A stretch of 64,000 bases of DNA. It comes from Burkholderia pyrrocinia. Lineage in GTDB: Bacteria; Pseudomonadota; Gammaproteobacteria; Burkholderiales; Burkholderiaceae. The notes beneath the pieces were generated by a model. The model was not told the DNA's origin. It searched no databases and worked only from the letters and a program-made list of their open reading frames with translations. Numbering within the stretch: the first letter of the stretch is position 1; each line of letters opens with the position of its first letter. A program made the translations under genes and the position numbers. This document shows positions 33,762-43,491 of the stretch, piece by piece. The DNA is taken from contig NZ_CP070978.1 of assembly GCF_018417535.1 (NCBI RefSeq), forward strand, positions 496,001-560,000, given 5' to 3'.

Positions 33762-35027
33762 TCAGCGTCCGCCACGCAACGCAGCGACCTTCTCGCTGAG
33801 CGCGTTGCGCCGCCGATCCTGCACACCCAACTGCGAAACCATCCACTCGACAACGAGCGGAAGGTTGCTGTTCGCCCGCATCGGCTCGTCGATCATCAAC
33901 CCCGCATCGAGCGCATTGAATCCCGCCTCCAGCGCATGCTCGCGCTCCCCTGCCCGCTCCCAGCACACGGCGCTCATGCGCCACGCCTCGACCGTCATCA
34001 GCCCATCCTTGGCAGCCGTGGTCGACGCCGCCGCGCGTTCGTAGCAATACGCCGAGTGCGCATAATCCTTGTGCGTCAGATGCACGCTTGCCTCGCCGAA
34101 CAACCCGTTCGCGACGAGCTTGTGCCCAGCCGGATGCTCGGCCTCAACCGCACGCATCCCGCTGTTGGCCGCACTCCGGTACGCCTCGATCGCACGCTCC
34201 CGATCGCGCCACTTCAGATACGCGGCACCGGCAATCAGATGCACGACAACACACTGATCGAACCACTGCTCGCGCTCTGCGACCTTCAGCGCCGCCGCAC
34301 GTAGTTCCTCCAGCCGAGCCGGATTACCGCTTTCGATGATCTCGGTCAGCAACACGAAATGCCGCCGGAACTCACCACTCGGCCCGCGTTCGCCCGACTC
34401 GGCAAGTAGTTCGCGCGGTACGCTCGCCATCGAATATTTGCCTTGCACGACACGCACCGCGGCCCGATGCCGATGCACCAGTGCTGCAAACGGCGCGATA
34501 TCCGTACGCGGCACGACAAAACGCACGCGCTCGCCAAGCTGCGGCGCGATCGCAATGATCGACAGCAAACCATCCATCCACTGCACCCATGCCGCGTCAT
34601 CTTGCACTTTCGCCGGCTCCAGCACGAAAACCATCGCCGGAAAAATGTCCGGATGGTGCTGCATCAGGCTGTCGGCAACCGTGAACAGATACAGCAAAGG
34701 ATTCTTCCCATCGTCGTACGGCGCTTGCCAATCCGCCCGCACGCCCTGCGCTTCGGACCCCTCGCGCCGGCTGTCGTAGAACGCAACGAGCTCGTCCGCC
34801 AGCGCCTTCGCATACCCCGCTTCATTGACGAACGACGCCCGCATCGTCCTTACCGCACACGACGTTTCATCCTGAACCTGGAAATACAGCCGCACGAGCT
34901 GCGCATCCGTCTCGTCGGTCTGCCAGATCATCAATCGCGCTTCGCGTTCCTTCGCGAAACTCATCCAGTCCGTATGCGCATCCATGAACCTGCGCTCCAC
35001 CGGATTGGTCGGCTGCCAGTTCTGCAT
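33762..35027 (-). CDS. VgrG-Rhs adaptor candidate with TPR-like repeats, 421 aa
   Basis: A 421-aa soluble protein between vgrG and rhs. The N-terminal half is mixed; the C-terminal half has helix pairs resembling tetratricopeptide repeats (AAYLKWRDRERAIEAYRSAA, SVHLTHKDYAHSAYCYERAA, ERAGEREHALEAGFNALDAG). A GGAGG lies nine bases before the ATG. Effectors of this kind often need a dedicated chaperone to reach VgrG, usually EagR or DUF4123 proteins. This one is neither, as far as I can see, but its position suggests the same job. Confidence 0.6.
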   Translation of the reverse strand: MQNWQPTNPVERRFMDAHTDWMSFAKEREARLMIWQTDETDAQLVRLYFQVQDETSCAVRTMRASFVNEAGYAKALADELVAFYDSRREGSEAQGVRADWQAPYDDGKNPLLYLFTVADSLMQHHPDIFPAMVFVLEPAKVQDDAAWVQWMDGLLSIIAIAPQLGERVRFVVPRTDIAPFAALVHRHRAAVRVVQGKYSMASVPRELLAESGERGPSGEFRRHFVLLTEIIESGNPARLEELRAAALKVAEREQWFDQCVVVHLIAGAAYLKWRDRERAIEAYRSAANSGMRAVEAEHPAGHKLVANGLFGEASVHLTHKDYAHSAYCYERAAASTTAAKDGLMTVEAWRMSAVCWERAGEREHALEAGFNALDAGLMIDEPMRANSNLPLVVEWMVSQLGVQDRRRNALSEKVAALRGGR

Positions 35028-35042
35028 TCGTGCGGACCTCCG

Positions 35043-37247
35043 TCACGGATTCAGTTTCAGGATCGTGCCTTCGACCGTGTGCTCGACCGACGCCGACGAC
35101 GTCACCTTCTTGCCGTTCACGCTGTGGGTTTCCGTGCCGCTCGATGCGACATTGACACCCTGGATCGTGATCGTGCCGTCGCTCTTCATCACGAGGCTGG
35201 ACATCCCGCAGACGAGCGAAAGCTGATCGCCGGCGTTGACGGTCACCTGATGCTGCACGTTCGTCGTATGGTTCGCACCGACGTTGACGGTGTGTTCGCC
35301 GCCGACCGTGTGCGTATGGGCTTTGGCGATCGTCGAGGTCCGCGTGCCGATCTCCTCGGTATGCGCCGACGCAACCAGCGTCTTCATGTCCTGCGACGTC
35401 GTCTGATACATCTGTCCGACGTTCAGCGTCTTGCCTTCGCCGATCGTTTCGGTCTTGGCATGCGTGACCGACTCCGTGTGGCTGCCGCCGATCGTCGCCT
35501 CACGATCCGACGCGATCGTCACGGTCTCCTTCTTCCCGACCGTTCGCGTCCGGTTCCCGCCAACCTCATGCGTCTCATCCACACCGATCTGCGCGACCCG
35601 GTTCTTGCCGATATTCACCGTCTCGTTCTGCCCCACACTCCGTTGCCGGTTGTTCTTCACCTGCATCGTTTCGTCATTCCCGACCGTATGCGTATGGTTG
35701 TTCCCGACAGAAAGCGAATGATCGGCCTCCGTCTCCGCATCGAAATTCCGTTCCGCATGCATCCAAAGCTGCTCAGCGCCTTTCTTGTCCTCGAACCTGA
35801 ACGCATTCGCATGCTCGGTCGTCCCGCCCGGCGACGACCGCGACAGCAGCCCGCTTTGCGTCGCGCTCCCCGGCAGCCCCCACGGCGGCATCTTCTCGCC
35901 GTTATAAACGCGCCCCGTCACGATCGGCTCATCCGGATCGCCGTTCAGGAAATCGACCACGACCTCGTCGCCCACACGCGGAATCTGCACGCCCCCGAAT
36001 CCACCGCCGGCCCAAGGACTCGACACCCGTACCCAGCACGACGAATCCTGGTTGCTCTGCCCATACCGGTCCCACCGGAACTGCAGCTTCACGCGCCCGT
36101 ATTGATCGGTCCAGATTTCCTCGCCCGGCGGCCCGACGACGGTCGCCGTCTGCGGCCCGTTCGTACGCGGCCTCGGCGTCTCACGCGGCGACCGGAACGG
36201 CAGGCTCGACGGCTGCACCAGCATCATCGTCTGATGCACGACGGCCTCCGCGCCCTGATCGCTCGCATACGCGTTCTCCTGAAAGCGGTACTGACACCGC
36301 ACGATCAGATACTCGCGGTTCTGGTCGGCGCGCGGACAATGCGCGAGCGTGAACAGATACCCGGGCGCGGCGCCGCGCACGTCCGTATCCGCGCTCGCCC
36401 GCTCGTGCTCGGCCTGCTGCTCCTCGAGCCGCACGCGGCTGTAGTGCGCGCCGGGCGCATCGTCGCGATAGCCGCCCGGCCATTCGAACGACGCGAAGCT
36501 GTCGTGATCGTGGCCGCGCGGGTCGACCTTCTGCGTCGACAGGTCGGCGCGCGGCTTCGTGTAGTCGTAGTCGGTGGTCTGGTGCTTGCCGACACTCACC
36601 TCCTGCGCGGGCAGCCAGCCGTCGACATGTTCCTCGTCGGCGATCGCGGTGCGGTCGCGCGCGATGTACGGAATCGTCTCGTAGCCGGGCAGCGCCGTGT
36701 GCGACGACATCGCGTCGCTCAGCATCAGCGTATGCGTGTCCTCGGCATGCCGGAACCAGTAATAGATGCCCTCGAACTCCATCAGCCGCGACACGAACGC
36801 GACATCGGTCTCGTTGTACTGCACGCAGTACTCGCGCGGCACATACGATTCGGCGAGGTGGTTCTCGATCGGAAAGCCGTACGTCGACAGCACCTCCTGC
36901 ACGATCTCGGGCACGGTCTTGTTCTGGAAGATCCGGCAATCGGAGCGGCGCGTCGCGAGCCACAGCCACGGGCGCACGACCAGCTCGTAGCCGTAGTACC
37001 GCTCGGCACGCCTGCCGGCAAGCGACGCGCGCGCGACGATGCCGTTCAGGTAGCGCGTCGACTGGTCCTGCTGTTCGATGCGGACCGTCACGGGCTTGCC
37101 GAGCATGTCCTTCAGCGACAGGCTGTGACTGTCCGCGAGTGCCTCGATCCGGAATTCGAACAGCCGGCCGAGTTCGTCGCTGCCGTCGAGCGTGTGGAAT
37201 TTCAGGTCGTCGCCGTGCGGGCTGTCGAGGGTGAAGACGCGATTCAC
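35043..37247 (-). CDS. vgrG: T6SS spike protein VgrG (TssI)
   Basis: A 734-aa VgrG. The N-terminal gpD/gp27-like hub spans about 1-380 (LFEFRIEALADSHSLSLKDM; DVAFVSRLMEFEGIYYWFRH). The gp5 OB-fold follows near 385-460 (SCWVRVSSPWAGGGFGGVQI). A long beta-helix with repeated HTHTVG and HTVNVG units makes the spike tip. No extra effector domain is fused. It starts at a GTG overlapping the clpV stop (GTGA) behind a strong AGGAGG seven bases away. It would carry the Rhs effector encoded two genes downstream. Confidence 0.95.
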   Translation of the reverse strand: MNRVFTLDSPHGDDLKFHTLDGSDELGRLFEFRIEALADSHSLSLKDMLGKPVTVRIEQQDQSTRYLNGIVARASLAGRRAERYYGYELVVRPWLWLATRRSDCRIFQNKTVPEIVQEVLSTYGFPIENHLAESYVPREYCVQYNETDVAFVSRLMEFEGIYYWFRHAEDTHTLMLSDAMSSHTALPGYETIPYIARDRTAIADEEHVDGWLPAQEVSVGKHQTTDYDYTKPRADLSTQKVDPRGHDHDSFASFEWPGGYRDDAPGAHYSRVRLEEQQAEHERASADTDVRGAAPGYLFTLAHCPRADQNREYLIVRCQYRFQENAYASDQGAEAVVHQTMMLVQPSSLPFRSPRETPRPRTNGPQTATVVGPPGEEIWTDQYGRVKLQFRWDRYGQSNQDSSCWVRVSSPWAGGGFGGVQIPRVGDEVVVDFLNGDPDEPIVTGRVYNGEKMPPWGLPGSATQSGLLSRSSPGGTTEHANAFRFEDKKGAEQLWMHAERNFDAETEADHSLSVGNNHTHTVGNDETMQVKNNRQRSVGQNETVNIGKNRVAQIGVDETHEVGGNRTRTVGKKETVTIASDREATIGGSHTESVTHAKTETIGEGKTLNVGQMYQTTSQDMKTLVASAHTEEIGTRTSTIAKAHTHTVGGEHTVNVGANHTTNVQHQVTVNAGDQLSLVCGMSSLVMKSDGTITIQGVNVASSGTETHSVNGKKVTSSASVEHTVEGTILKLNP

Positions 37248-39910
37248 GTCGTTGCCTCCTCGTCAAACCGGTAAGCGAATTCGCCGTCGGCCGCGCTGAC
37301 CTCGATCGACGACAACGCGCGGCCTTCGAGCGTGGCCTGCAGGATTGCGCGGCTGATGCGCGGCATCACGGTATGCGTGAGGATCGCGTCGACCATCCGG
37401 CCGCCGGATTCGATCGTCCGGCAGCGCTCGACGATCAGCGCGGTCGCCGCGTCGGTGCAGCGCAGCCGGATGCCGTGATGCGCGTCGATCCGCTTCTCGA
37501 TCCGCCGCAACTGCAACGCGACGATGCGCGCGAGCGTCGCGTCGGTGAGCGGGTAATACGGCACGACGGTCAGCCGGCCGAGCAGCGCGGCCGGAAATAC
37601 ATCGAGCAGCGGCGTGCGCAGCGCATCGGCGAGCGTCTGCACGTCGGGCAGGCGCTCGGGGGCGCGGCAGAGCTGCATCACGCGATCGGCGCCGACGTTC
37701 GACGTCAGCAGGATCACGGTGTGCCGGAAATCGATGTCGCGACCCTCGCCGTCCTCCATCCAGCCCTTGTCGAATACCTGGAAGAAAATCTCGTGCACGT
37801 CGCGGTGCGCCTTCTCGATCTCGTCGAGCAGCACGACGCTGTACGGCCGGCGGCGCACGGCCTCGGTCAGCACCCCGCCCTGCCCGTAGCCGACATAACC
37901 GGGCGGCGCACCCTTCAGCGTCGACACGGTATGCGCCTCCTGGAACTCGCTCATGTTGATCGTGATCGCGTTGTGCTCGCCGCCGTACAGCGTGTCGGCC
38001 AGCGCGAGCGCGGTCTCGGTCTTGCCGACGCCGGACGGGCCGCACAGCAGGAACACGCCGTGCGGCTTGGTCGGATCGTCGAGCTTCGCGCGAGCGGTCT
38101 GGATCCGTTGGGCGATCAGTTCGACCGCATGCCGCTGGCCGACGACGCGTTCGCCGAGCGTATCGGCGAGCTTCAGCACGGCCTGCGTCTCGTCGCGCAC
38201 CATCCGGCCGAGCGGAATGCCGGTCCAGTCGGCGACGACGGCCGCCACCGCGTGCGTGTCGACGGCGGGCAGCACGAGCGGCGCGTCGCCCTGCACGTCG
38301 GCCAGCGCCTGCTGCGCGGCGGCGAGGTGCGCCTGGATATCGGCGCGCGTGGCGGCGTCGAGTTCGCGCGACGGATCGTCGTCGAGCAACGCGGCGCGTG
38401 ATTCGACGATCGCCGCCAAGGCGTTGCGTTCGGTTTGCCAGCGCACGTCGAGCTGATCGAGCGCGGCCTGCGCGGCGGCAATGTCCGACTCGATCGCGTC
38501 GCGCCGTGCGGCATCACCGGTGCCGAGCGCGCACTCGCGGCCGATCCGCTCCTGCTCGACGCGCAGGCTGTCGATGCGGCGGCGCGCGTCCTCGATCGGC
38601 GCGGGCACCGCGTGCTGGCTGACGGCGACGCGCGCGCAGGCCGTATCGAGCAGGCTGATCGCCTTGTCCGGCAACTGTCGGGCGGGGATATACCGGTGCG
38701 ACAGCGTGACGGCAGCCTGCAGCGCGTCGTCGAGCACGAGCACGCGGTGGTGAGCCTCGAGCTTCGCGGCGAGGCCGCGCAGCATCGTCAGCGCGGCCGT
38801 CTCTTCCGGCTCGTGCACGTGCACGAGCTGGAAGCGCCGCGTCAGCGCGGGATCCTTCTCGATGTACTGCTTGTACTCGGACCACGTGGTCGCGCCGATC
38901 GTGCGCAGCAGGCCGCGCGCGAGCGCGGGCTTCAGCAGGTTCGCGGCGTCGCCGGTGCCGGCCGCCCCGCCCGCGCCGACGAGCGTATGCACTTCGTCGA
39001 TGAACAGGATCGCAGGCCGCTCGGACGACATCGCTTCGTCGATCACGCCGCGCAGCCGGCTCTCGAACTCGCCCTTTACGCTCGCGCCGGCCTGCAGCAG
39101 CCCGATGTCGAGCAGGTACAGCGCGACGTCGTGCAGCGACGGCGGCACGTCGCCGGCGGCGATCCGCAGCGCGAAGCCTTCGGCGACGGCCGTCTTGCCG
39201 ACGCCGGCCTCGCCGACCAGCAGCGGGTTGTTCTGCCTGCGCCGCAGCAGGATGTCGACGATCTGGCGGATCTCGGCGTCGCGCCCGACGACCGGGTCGA
39301 TCTCGCCGGCCCGCGCGCGGGCGGTCAGGTCGACGGCGAAGCGCGCGAGCGCCGAACCTTCGGCAGCCGTTGCGCCGCGCACCGCCGTGTCGCCGCCGAT
39401 GCCGGCCTTCGAAGCAGGTCCGGCCGGTTGCGCCTCGGGCGAGCCGGCGACGATCGGTTCGAGATCGTCGGCGAGCACATCGGGCACGATGCGCTCGAAT
39501 TCGCGCGTGATCGCAACCAGCACGTTGCGCAACTGCGGCGTCTTCAGGATCGCGAGCAGCAGCACCGCGCCGCGAATGCGCGTCGCGTCGTATTTCAGCG
39601 TCGCATAGACCCACGCGCGTTCGACCGCGTCGTCGATGTGCACGGACAGGTCCGACACCGAGCCCGCGCCACGCGGCAGCCGGTCGAGCGCGGTGACCAG
39701 CGCGCGGTCGATCACGGCCGCGTCGATTTCGAAGCGGCGCAGCACGCGCTGCAGGTCGCCGTCGGGCCGCTGCAGAAGCTGCTTGAACCAGTGCGCGAGT
39801 TCGACGTAAGGATTGCCGCGCAACCGGCAGAACCCGGTGGCCTGCTCGAGCGTCTCGTAGAGGAACGGATTCAGTTTTCCGAACAGGTTGACGCGGCCGA
39901 TATCGGACAT
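37244..39910 (-). CDS. clpV: T6SS sheath-recycling AAA+ ATPase ClpV (TssH)
   Basis: An 888-aa Clp/Hsp100-type ATPase. The N-terminal domain (1-160) has the T6SS-specific helices. The first AAA module has Walker A GEAGVGKTA near 230-238 and FIDEVHTLVGAGG. A coiled middle domain is present. The second module has GPSGVGKTE near 623-631 and VVLLDEIEKAH. It disassembles contracted TssB/TssC sheaths by pulling the TssC N-terminus. The ATG has GGGAG seven bases upstream, 12 bases after tssG, and its end overlaps vgrG, placing it within the structural operon. Confidence 0.95.
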   Translation of the reverse strand: MSDIGRVNLFGKLNPFLYETLEQATGFCRLRGNPYVELAHWFKQLLQRPDGDLQRVLRRFEIDAAVIDRALVTALDRLPRGAGSVSDLSVHIDDAVERAWVYATLKYDATRIRGAVLLLAILKTPQLRNVLVAITREFERIVPDVLADDLEPIVAGSPEAQPAGPASKAGIGGDTAVRGATAAEGSALARFAVDLTARARAGEIDPVVGRDAEIRQIVDILLRRRQNNPLLVGEAGVGKTAVAEGFALRIAAGDVPPSLHDVALYLLDIGLLQAGASVKGEFESRLRGVIDEAMSSERPAILFIDEVHTLVGAGGAAGTGDAANLLKPALARGLLRTIGATTWSEYKQYIEKDPALTRRFQLVHVHEPEETAALTMLRGLAAKLEAHHRVLVLDDALQAAVTLSHRYIPARQLPDKAISLLDTACARVAVSQHAVPAPIEDARRRIDSLRVEQERIGRECALGTGDAARRDAIESDIAAAQAALDQLDVRWQTERNALAAIVESRAALLDDDPSRELDAATRADIQAHLAAAQQALADVQGDAPLVLPAVDTHAVAAVVADWTGIPLGRMVRDETQAVLKLADTLGERVVGQRHAVELIAQRIQTARAKLDDPTKPHGVFLLCGPSGVGKTETALALADTLYGGEHNAITINMSEFQEAHTVSTLKGAPPGYVGYGQGGVLTEAVRRRPYSVVLLDEIEKAHRDVHEIFFQVFDKGWMEDGEGRDIDFRHTVILLTSNVGADRVMQLCRAPERLPDVQTLADALRTPLLDVFPAALLGRLTVVPYYPLTDATLARIVALQLRRIEKRIDAHHGIRLRCTDAATALIVERCRTIESGGRMVDAILTHTVMPRISRAILQATLEGRALSSIEVSAADGEFAYRFDEEATT

Positions 39911-39922
39911 GACGGCTCCCGT

Positions 39923-41044
39923 TTAGGCGGTTTCGCGATGAAAGGCCGCGCCGGCGCGCGGCGTGTCGCCACGGCGCACGTCGTAGCGGACGACGAGGTC
40001 GCGCGCGGGGCCCGGTTCGAGACGCTGCCCGAGCCACGCGGTGCGGCCGATGCCCTGCGGCGCGCCGAGCGCGATCGCAGGCACCGCGTCAGCCGCCAGT
40101 TCGAGCTGCACATCCCAGTCGAACTCGATGCCGACGTATTCGCGCACCCATTGCGCGAGCTGCCGCGCGTGCGGCCCGCCCGGCAGGAAGCGGCGGTACG
40201 CGTCGAGCGACAGCGGGCCGAGCACGATCCGGAAACGCGACTGCGCATCGCGCACCGCGACGCCGAGCGCGACGGCGCCGACGCGCAACGTCGGCCGCGT
40301 CGCGCGGATCGTGCAGCGCTGCGAGCGCTCGATCGCGACCCATTGCGGCACGTGCTCGACGATGCGCGCATCGACGCCGAAATGCCGGCGCAGGATCTGC
40401 ACGAGTCCTTCCGGGTTGCGGGTGTGTCGCACGAGATGGCCCGCATGGAAATAGCGCGCATGCGGCGCGAGCGCGTCGGCGATTGCAGTGGCCAAGGCAC
40501 CGGCTTGCGCGGCCGGCCTGTCGCCGTGCGTCGCACGTCCGATCAGGCTCGCGATGTAACCGTCGAACCGTGCGCGCTCGGGGCGATCCAGGCTCACCGT
40601 CGGCTGCGCGTCGGCCCATGCGCGGTAGAACAGCAGGATCAGCCGGTGATGGAACAGGTCCGCGAACGCGGCAAACGTCGGGTCGTCGTGCTGGGCCGCA
40701 CGCTCGTGCGCGTATTCGGTCAGGTGCGTCGGCAGCGGCCCGTTCGGCCCGAACAGTCCGAAACCGTGGATCGCGATGCGCGGCGGCGCGGCGCCGTCGT
40801 CGTGCACGCCGGCCAGCATCGACGCCGCGAACGCGAGCGACGGCTGCTGCCCGAGCCGCACGGGCTCGTCGCGCGGCCGCGCGGCATGACCGAGCGGTGC
40901 GCGGCCGGGCGACAGCGCGTCGAGCCAGCGCAGCGCCTGGAACAGGTCGTAGCCGTGCGGCGCGGCCCGCAGCCGTGCCCACCACGCGTCGCGGCGTGCG
41001 GCTTCGGCGGCCGGCCGGGCGCCGGGTGACGTGTCGCGTTTCAT
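39923..41044 (-). CDS. tssG: T6SS baseplate protein TssG
   Basis: A 373-aa TssG. It has PHGYDLFQALRWLDAL near 28-45, the FGLFGPNGPLPTHLTEY segment (about 100-116) typical of the family, and FADLFHHRLILLFYRAW near 130-147. It partners TssF, TssE and TssK in the baseplate wedge. The ATG at 41044 overlaps the tssF stop (ATGA), and the longer open frame upstream is a shadow of tssF. Length is normal. Confidence 0.93.
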   Translation of the reverse strand: MKRDTSPGARPAAEAARRDAWWARLRAAPHGYDLFQALRWLDALSPGRAPLGHAARPRDEPVRLGQQPSLAFAASMLAGVHDDGAAPPRIAIHGFGLFGPNGPLPTHLTEYAHERAAQHDDPTFAAFADLFHHRLILLFYRAWADAQPTVSLDRPERARFDGYIASLIGRATHGDRPAAQAGALATAIADALAPHARYFHAGHLVRHTRNPEGLVQILRRHFGVDARIVEHVPQWVAIERSQRCTIRATRPTLRVGAVALGVAVRDAQSRFRIVLGPLSLDAYRRFLPGGPHARQLAQWVREYVGIEFDWDVQLELAADAVPAIALGAPQGIGRTAWLGQRLEPGPARDLVVRYDVRRGDTPRAGAAFHRETA

Positions 41045-42912
41045 ATTGCAGGCCGCCTGCCGATGCGCGCGGGCCAGTGCGCGAGCGTGCCGCGCTGCGC
41101 GCTGGTCAGCACGCATTCGGCGAACGCGTTGATCGACACGTGACGCGCGAAGAACTGTTCGAGCACCGCGCCGAGCAGGAACGGGCTGTCGCCGGAGAAC
41201 GCGTGATCGTCGACGGTTACGTCGACCTGCACGCCGCGCCCGAACATCAGCGGCCCGAGTGCCGGCAGCCGGCGGAACACCGGCGAGAACGCGACGCGCT
41301 GCACGCCGTCGATCTGCCGGCGCATCGCGGCGTCGGCCGGGTCGGCGTGCAGGCCGAGCAGTTCGCGCAGCGCGTGCGCGCCCTCGTCGTCGTCGAGATC
41401 GGTCAGCGTGTGGCGTGCCAGCCCGAGATGGCGGATCAATCGCCACGCGGTTTGCGCATCGGCGATCGGCGGGCGCGGCCGCGACGGGCCGCGGATCGCG
41501 ACGATACGCTCGACCGGGGCCGACACGCGCAGCGTGAACGTGTTCGCGTCGCCGGGCGGCTGCAGCAGCACGAGATCGCGGTTCGTACACAGCGTGTCGG
41601 CGGACAGGTAGCGCATCGTCTCGTCGTACGGCGCGCACTGGCTGTCGACAAGCGATACATAGGTTTCGCTGCCGACGTAGCCGGTGCGCGTGCCGTTCGC
41701 GCGCGCCTGCGCGGATACCAGCCGCGGCTCGCGCCGCACCGTGTAGTACGCGCCGTAATTGCCGTCGTCGCCGGCGAACGACGCGTGAAACGGCCGGAAT
41801 TCGCGCGACTGGCCGTCGTCGCGCTGCTCGCTCGCGAGCCGCTGCACCGCATAGACCTCGTAGTCGAGCGGCCGGCTGCGGTCGACGACGACATGATGCT
41901 CGCGCGCGCCCGGCTGCAGCGGAATGCGGTCGGCGCGGCGCGCGAACAGGTTCACGGCCGGCGTGCAGTTCAGCGCGAGGTGGCGCGCGTCGACGGCGGC
42001 TTCGAGCGCTGCGTCGTGACGATCGAACAGCACGGTCAGCTCGCATTCGTCGCCGGTCGCGCGCGCGAGCGCGGCGCGCAGCCCGCCGATGCTGAAGAAC
42101 AGGAAGCGTGCCGGAAACGCGAAATACTCGCGCAGCAGCCGGTAGCCGTGGAAGCTGCGGCCGTCGTCGGGCAGGATCGCCTGCGCCGGATCGAAACCCT
42201 CGTGGACGATCGCGTCGGCGTCGAGCGTATGCAGCCAGCGCGGCGGCTGCCCGGGATCGTGACACACGACGCCGAGCGCATGCGCGGCGATCAGTTCGAG
42301 CAGATGCAGCGCGTCGCGTTCGGGGCCCGCGAGATGGAACGTCAGCCGGTCGAGCGGCAACTGCGAGAGTTTGGCGCCGCCGCGTGCCTTCAGCCGGATG
42401 CGCAGCGCGCCGCGCACGTCCTGCCGCGCCGCGACGGCGCCGCGCGGCAGCCACGACGGCGCACCCGTGACGGTCGCATCGATCAGTTCGAGCGGCCACA
42501 GCGTCAGGTCGTGCGCGGTGCGGAATTCGCACGCGGTCTGCTCGGACGCGGCCGGCCGCGCGCGCAGCGCGGTGCCGGCCGGCAGCCGCCAGCCTTGCGC
42601 AAGGCTGCCTTCGTTCATCATCGGCGCGAACCGCACGATCGCCATCGACGGCAGCGGCGCGATATAGCCGGGATACACGGCGTCGAGCAGCGCCTGCGTG
42701 AAGCGCGGGAATTCGGCGTCCATCTTCAACTGCACGCGCGCGGTGAGGAAGCTGAAGCCTTCGAGCAGCCGTTCGACGTACGGGTCGGGCGGCCCCGATT
42801 CGTGCAGCCGCAGCCGCGCGGCGACCTTCGGGAACTGCTGCGCGAATTCGCCACCGAGCTCGCGCAGGTACGCGAGTTCGCGGTTGTAGTAGTCGAGCAG
42901 GCGCGTATCCAT
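41041..42912 (-). CDS. tssF: T6SS baseplate protein TssF
   Basis: A 623-aa TssF. It begins MDTRLLDYYNRELAYLRELG and continues FPKVAARLRL and DPYVERLLEGFSFLTARVQL, the family's hallmark start. I chose 42912 because the upstream frame extension overlaps tssE without family sequence. It is the large wedge subunit binding TssG and the sheath. The gene follows tssE after four bases and its end overlaps tssG, so the three wedge genes are co-translated. Confidence 0.95.
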   Translation of the reverse strand: MDTRLLDYYNRELAYLRELGGEFAQQFPKVAARLRLHESGPPDPYVERLLEGFSFLTARVQLKMDAEFPRFTQALLDAVYPGYIAPLPSMAIVRFAPMMNEGSLAQGWRLPAGTALRARPAASEQTACEFRTAHDLTLWPLELIDATVTGAPSWLPRGAVAARQDVRGALRIRLKARGGAKLSQLPLDRLTFHLAGPERDALHLLELIAAHALGVVCHDPGQPPRWLHTLDADAIVHEGFDPAQAILPDDGRSFHGYRLLREYFAFPARFLFFSIGGLRAALARATGDECELTVLFDRHDAALEAAVDARHLALNCTPAVNLFARRADRIPLQPGAREHHVVVDRSRPLDYEVYAVQRLASEQRDDGQSREFRPFHASFAGDDGNYGAYYTVRREPRLVSAQARANGTRTGYVGSETYVSLVDSQCAPYDETMRYLSADTLCTNRDLVLLQPPGDANTFTLRVSAPVERIVAIRGPSRPRPPIADAQTAWRLIRHLGLARHTLTDLDDDEGAHALRELLGLHADPADAAMRRQIDGVQRVAFSPVFRRLPALGPLMFGRGVQVDVTVDDHAFSGDSPFLLGAVLEQFFARHVSINAFAECVLTSAQRGTLAHWPARIGRRPAI

Positions 42913-42916
42913 CGCG

Positions 42917-43465
42917 TCAGGCCCCCGCCACGGATTGCAGCGACATCGCGCCCGTCTCGAGATCGAGGTCGGAGCGCAGCACGAATTCGAGCGGATGCGG
43001 GATCGACCACAGCGTGCCGCGGATCTCGAACAGCAGCACGTTGTGGCGTCGTTCTCCCGCCCGGCCGCCCGGCGCGTCAATCACGCTGCGGACTTCGACG
43101 CTGTCGGGTGCGATGCGCGGCTCGAAGCGGACGATCGCGTCGCGGATCGACGCCTCGACCGACATCCGCTCGACGCCCGACATCGGCTTGCCGACGAGCG
43201 GCCGCATCCCGTAGTTCAGCACCGACGCCTGTGCGTGCGCGAACGCCGACCAGTCGACGAAACCGTCCTCGGCATTGCGCGTGTTGAGCAGCCATGCGAG
43301 ATCGCGCAGCACGGCGGCGCGCAGCCGCTCGGTGCCGATCCATTGCGCGCCGGGCGCTTCGGTTGCGCGCTGCGGCGCGTCGTCGGTGAGCCGGTCGAGC
43401 AGCGCGGGCTGCAGCCGGTCGCACAGGTTGCCCTCCCGGCCGTCGCGGGTTCGCGGGTCGTCCAT
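42917..43465 (-). CDS. tssE: T6SS baseplate protein TssE (gp25-like)
   Basis: A 182-aa TssE. It has the gp25-like core VEASIRDAIVRFEPRIAPDS (about 109-128) and EIRGTLWSIPHPLEFVLRSD. The N-terminus is polar. It joins baseplate and sheath. The start at 43465 has GGAG six bases upstream. The longer open frame above lies across hcp and lacks family sequence. It precedes tssF by four bases. Confidence 0.92.
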   Translation of the reverse strand: MDDPRTRDGREGNLCDRLQPALLDRLTDDAPQRATEAPGAQWIGTERLRAAVLRDLAWLLNTRNAEDGFVDWSAFAHAQASVLNYGMRPLVGKPMSGVERMSVEASIRDAIVRFEPRIAPDSVEVRSVIDAPGGRAGERRHNVLLFEIRGTLWSIPHPLEFVLRSDLDLETGAMSLQSVAGA

Positions 43466-43491
43466 CGTCGTCTCCGTGCCTGCTTGTACCC

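Noticed and set aside
39923..42532. 869-codon frame covering tssG and much of tssF
   Set aside because: Only the part from 41044 has TssG sequence; the rest is an out-of-frame reading of tssF.
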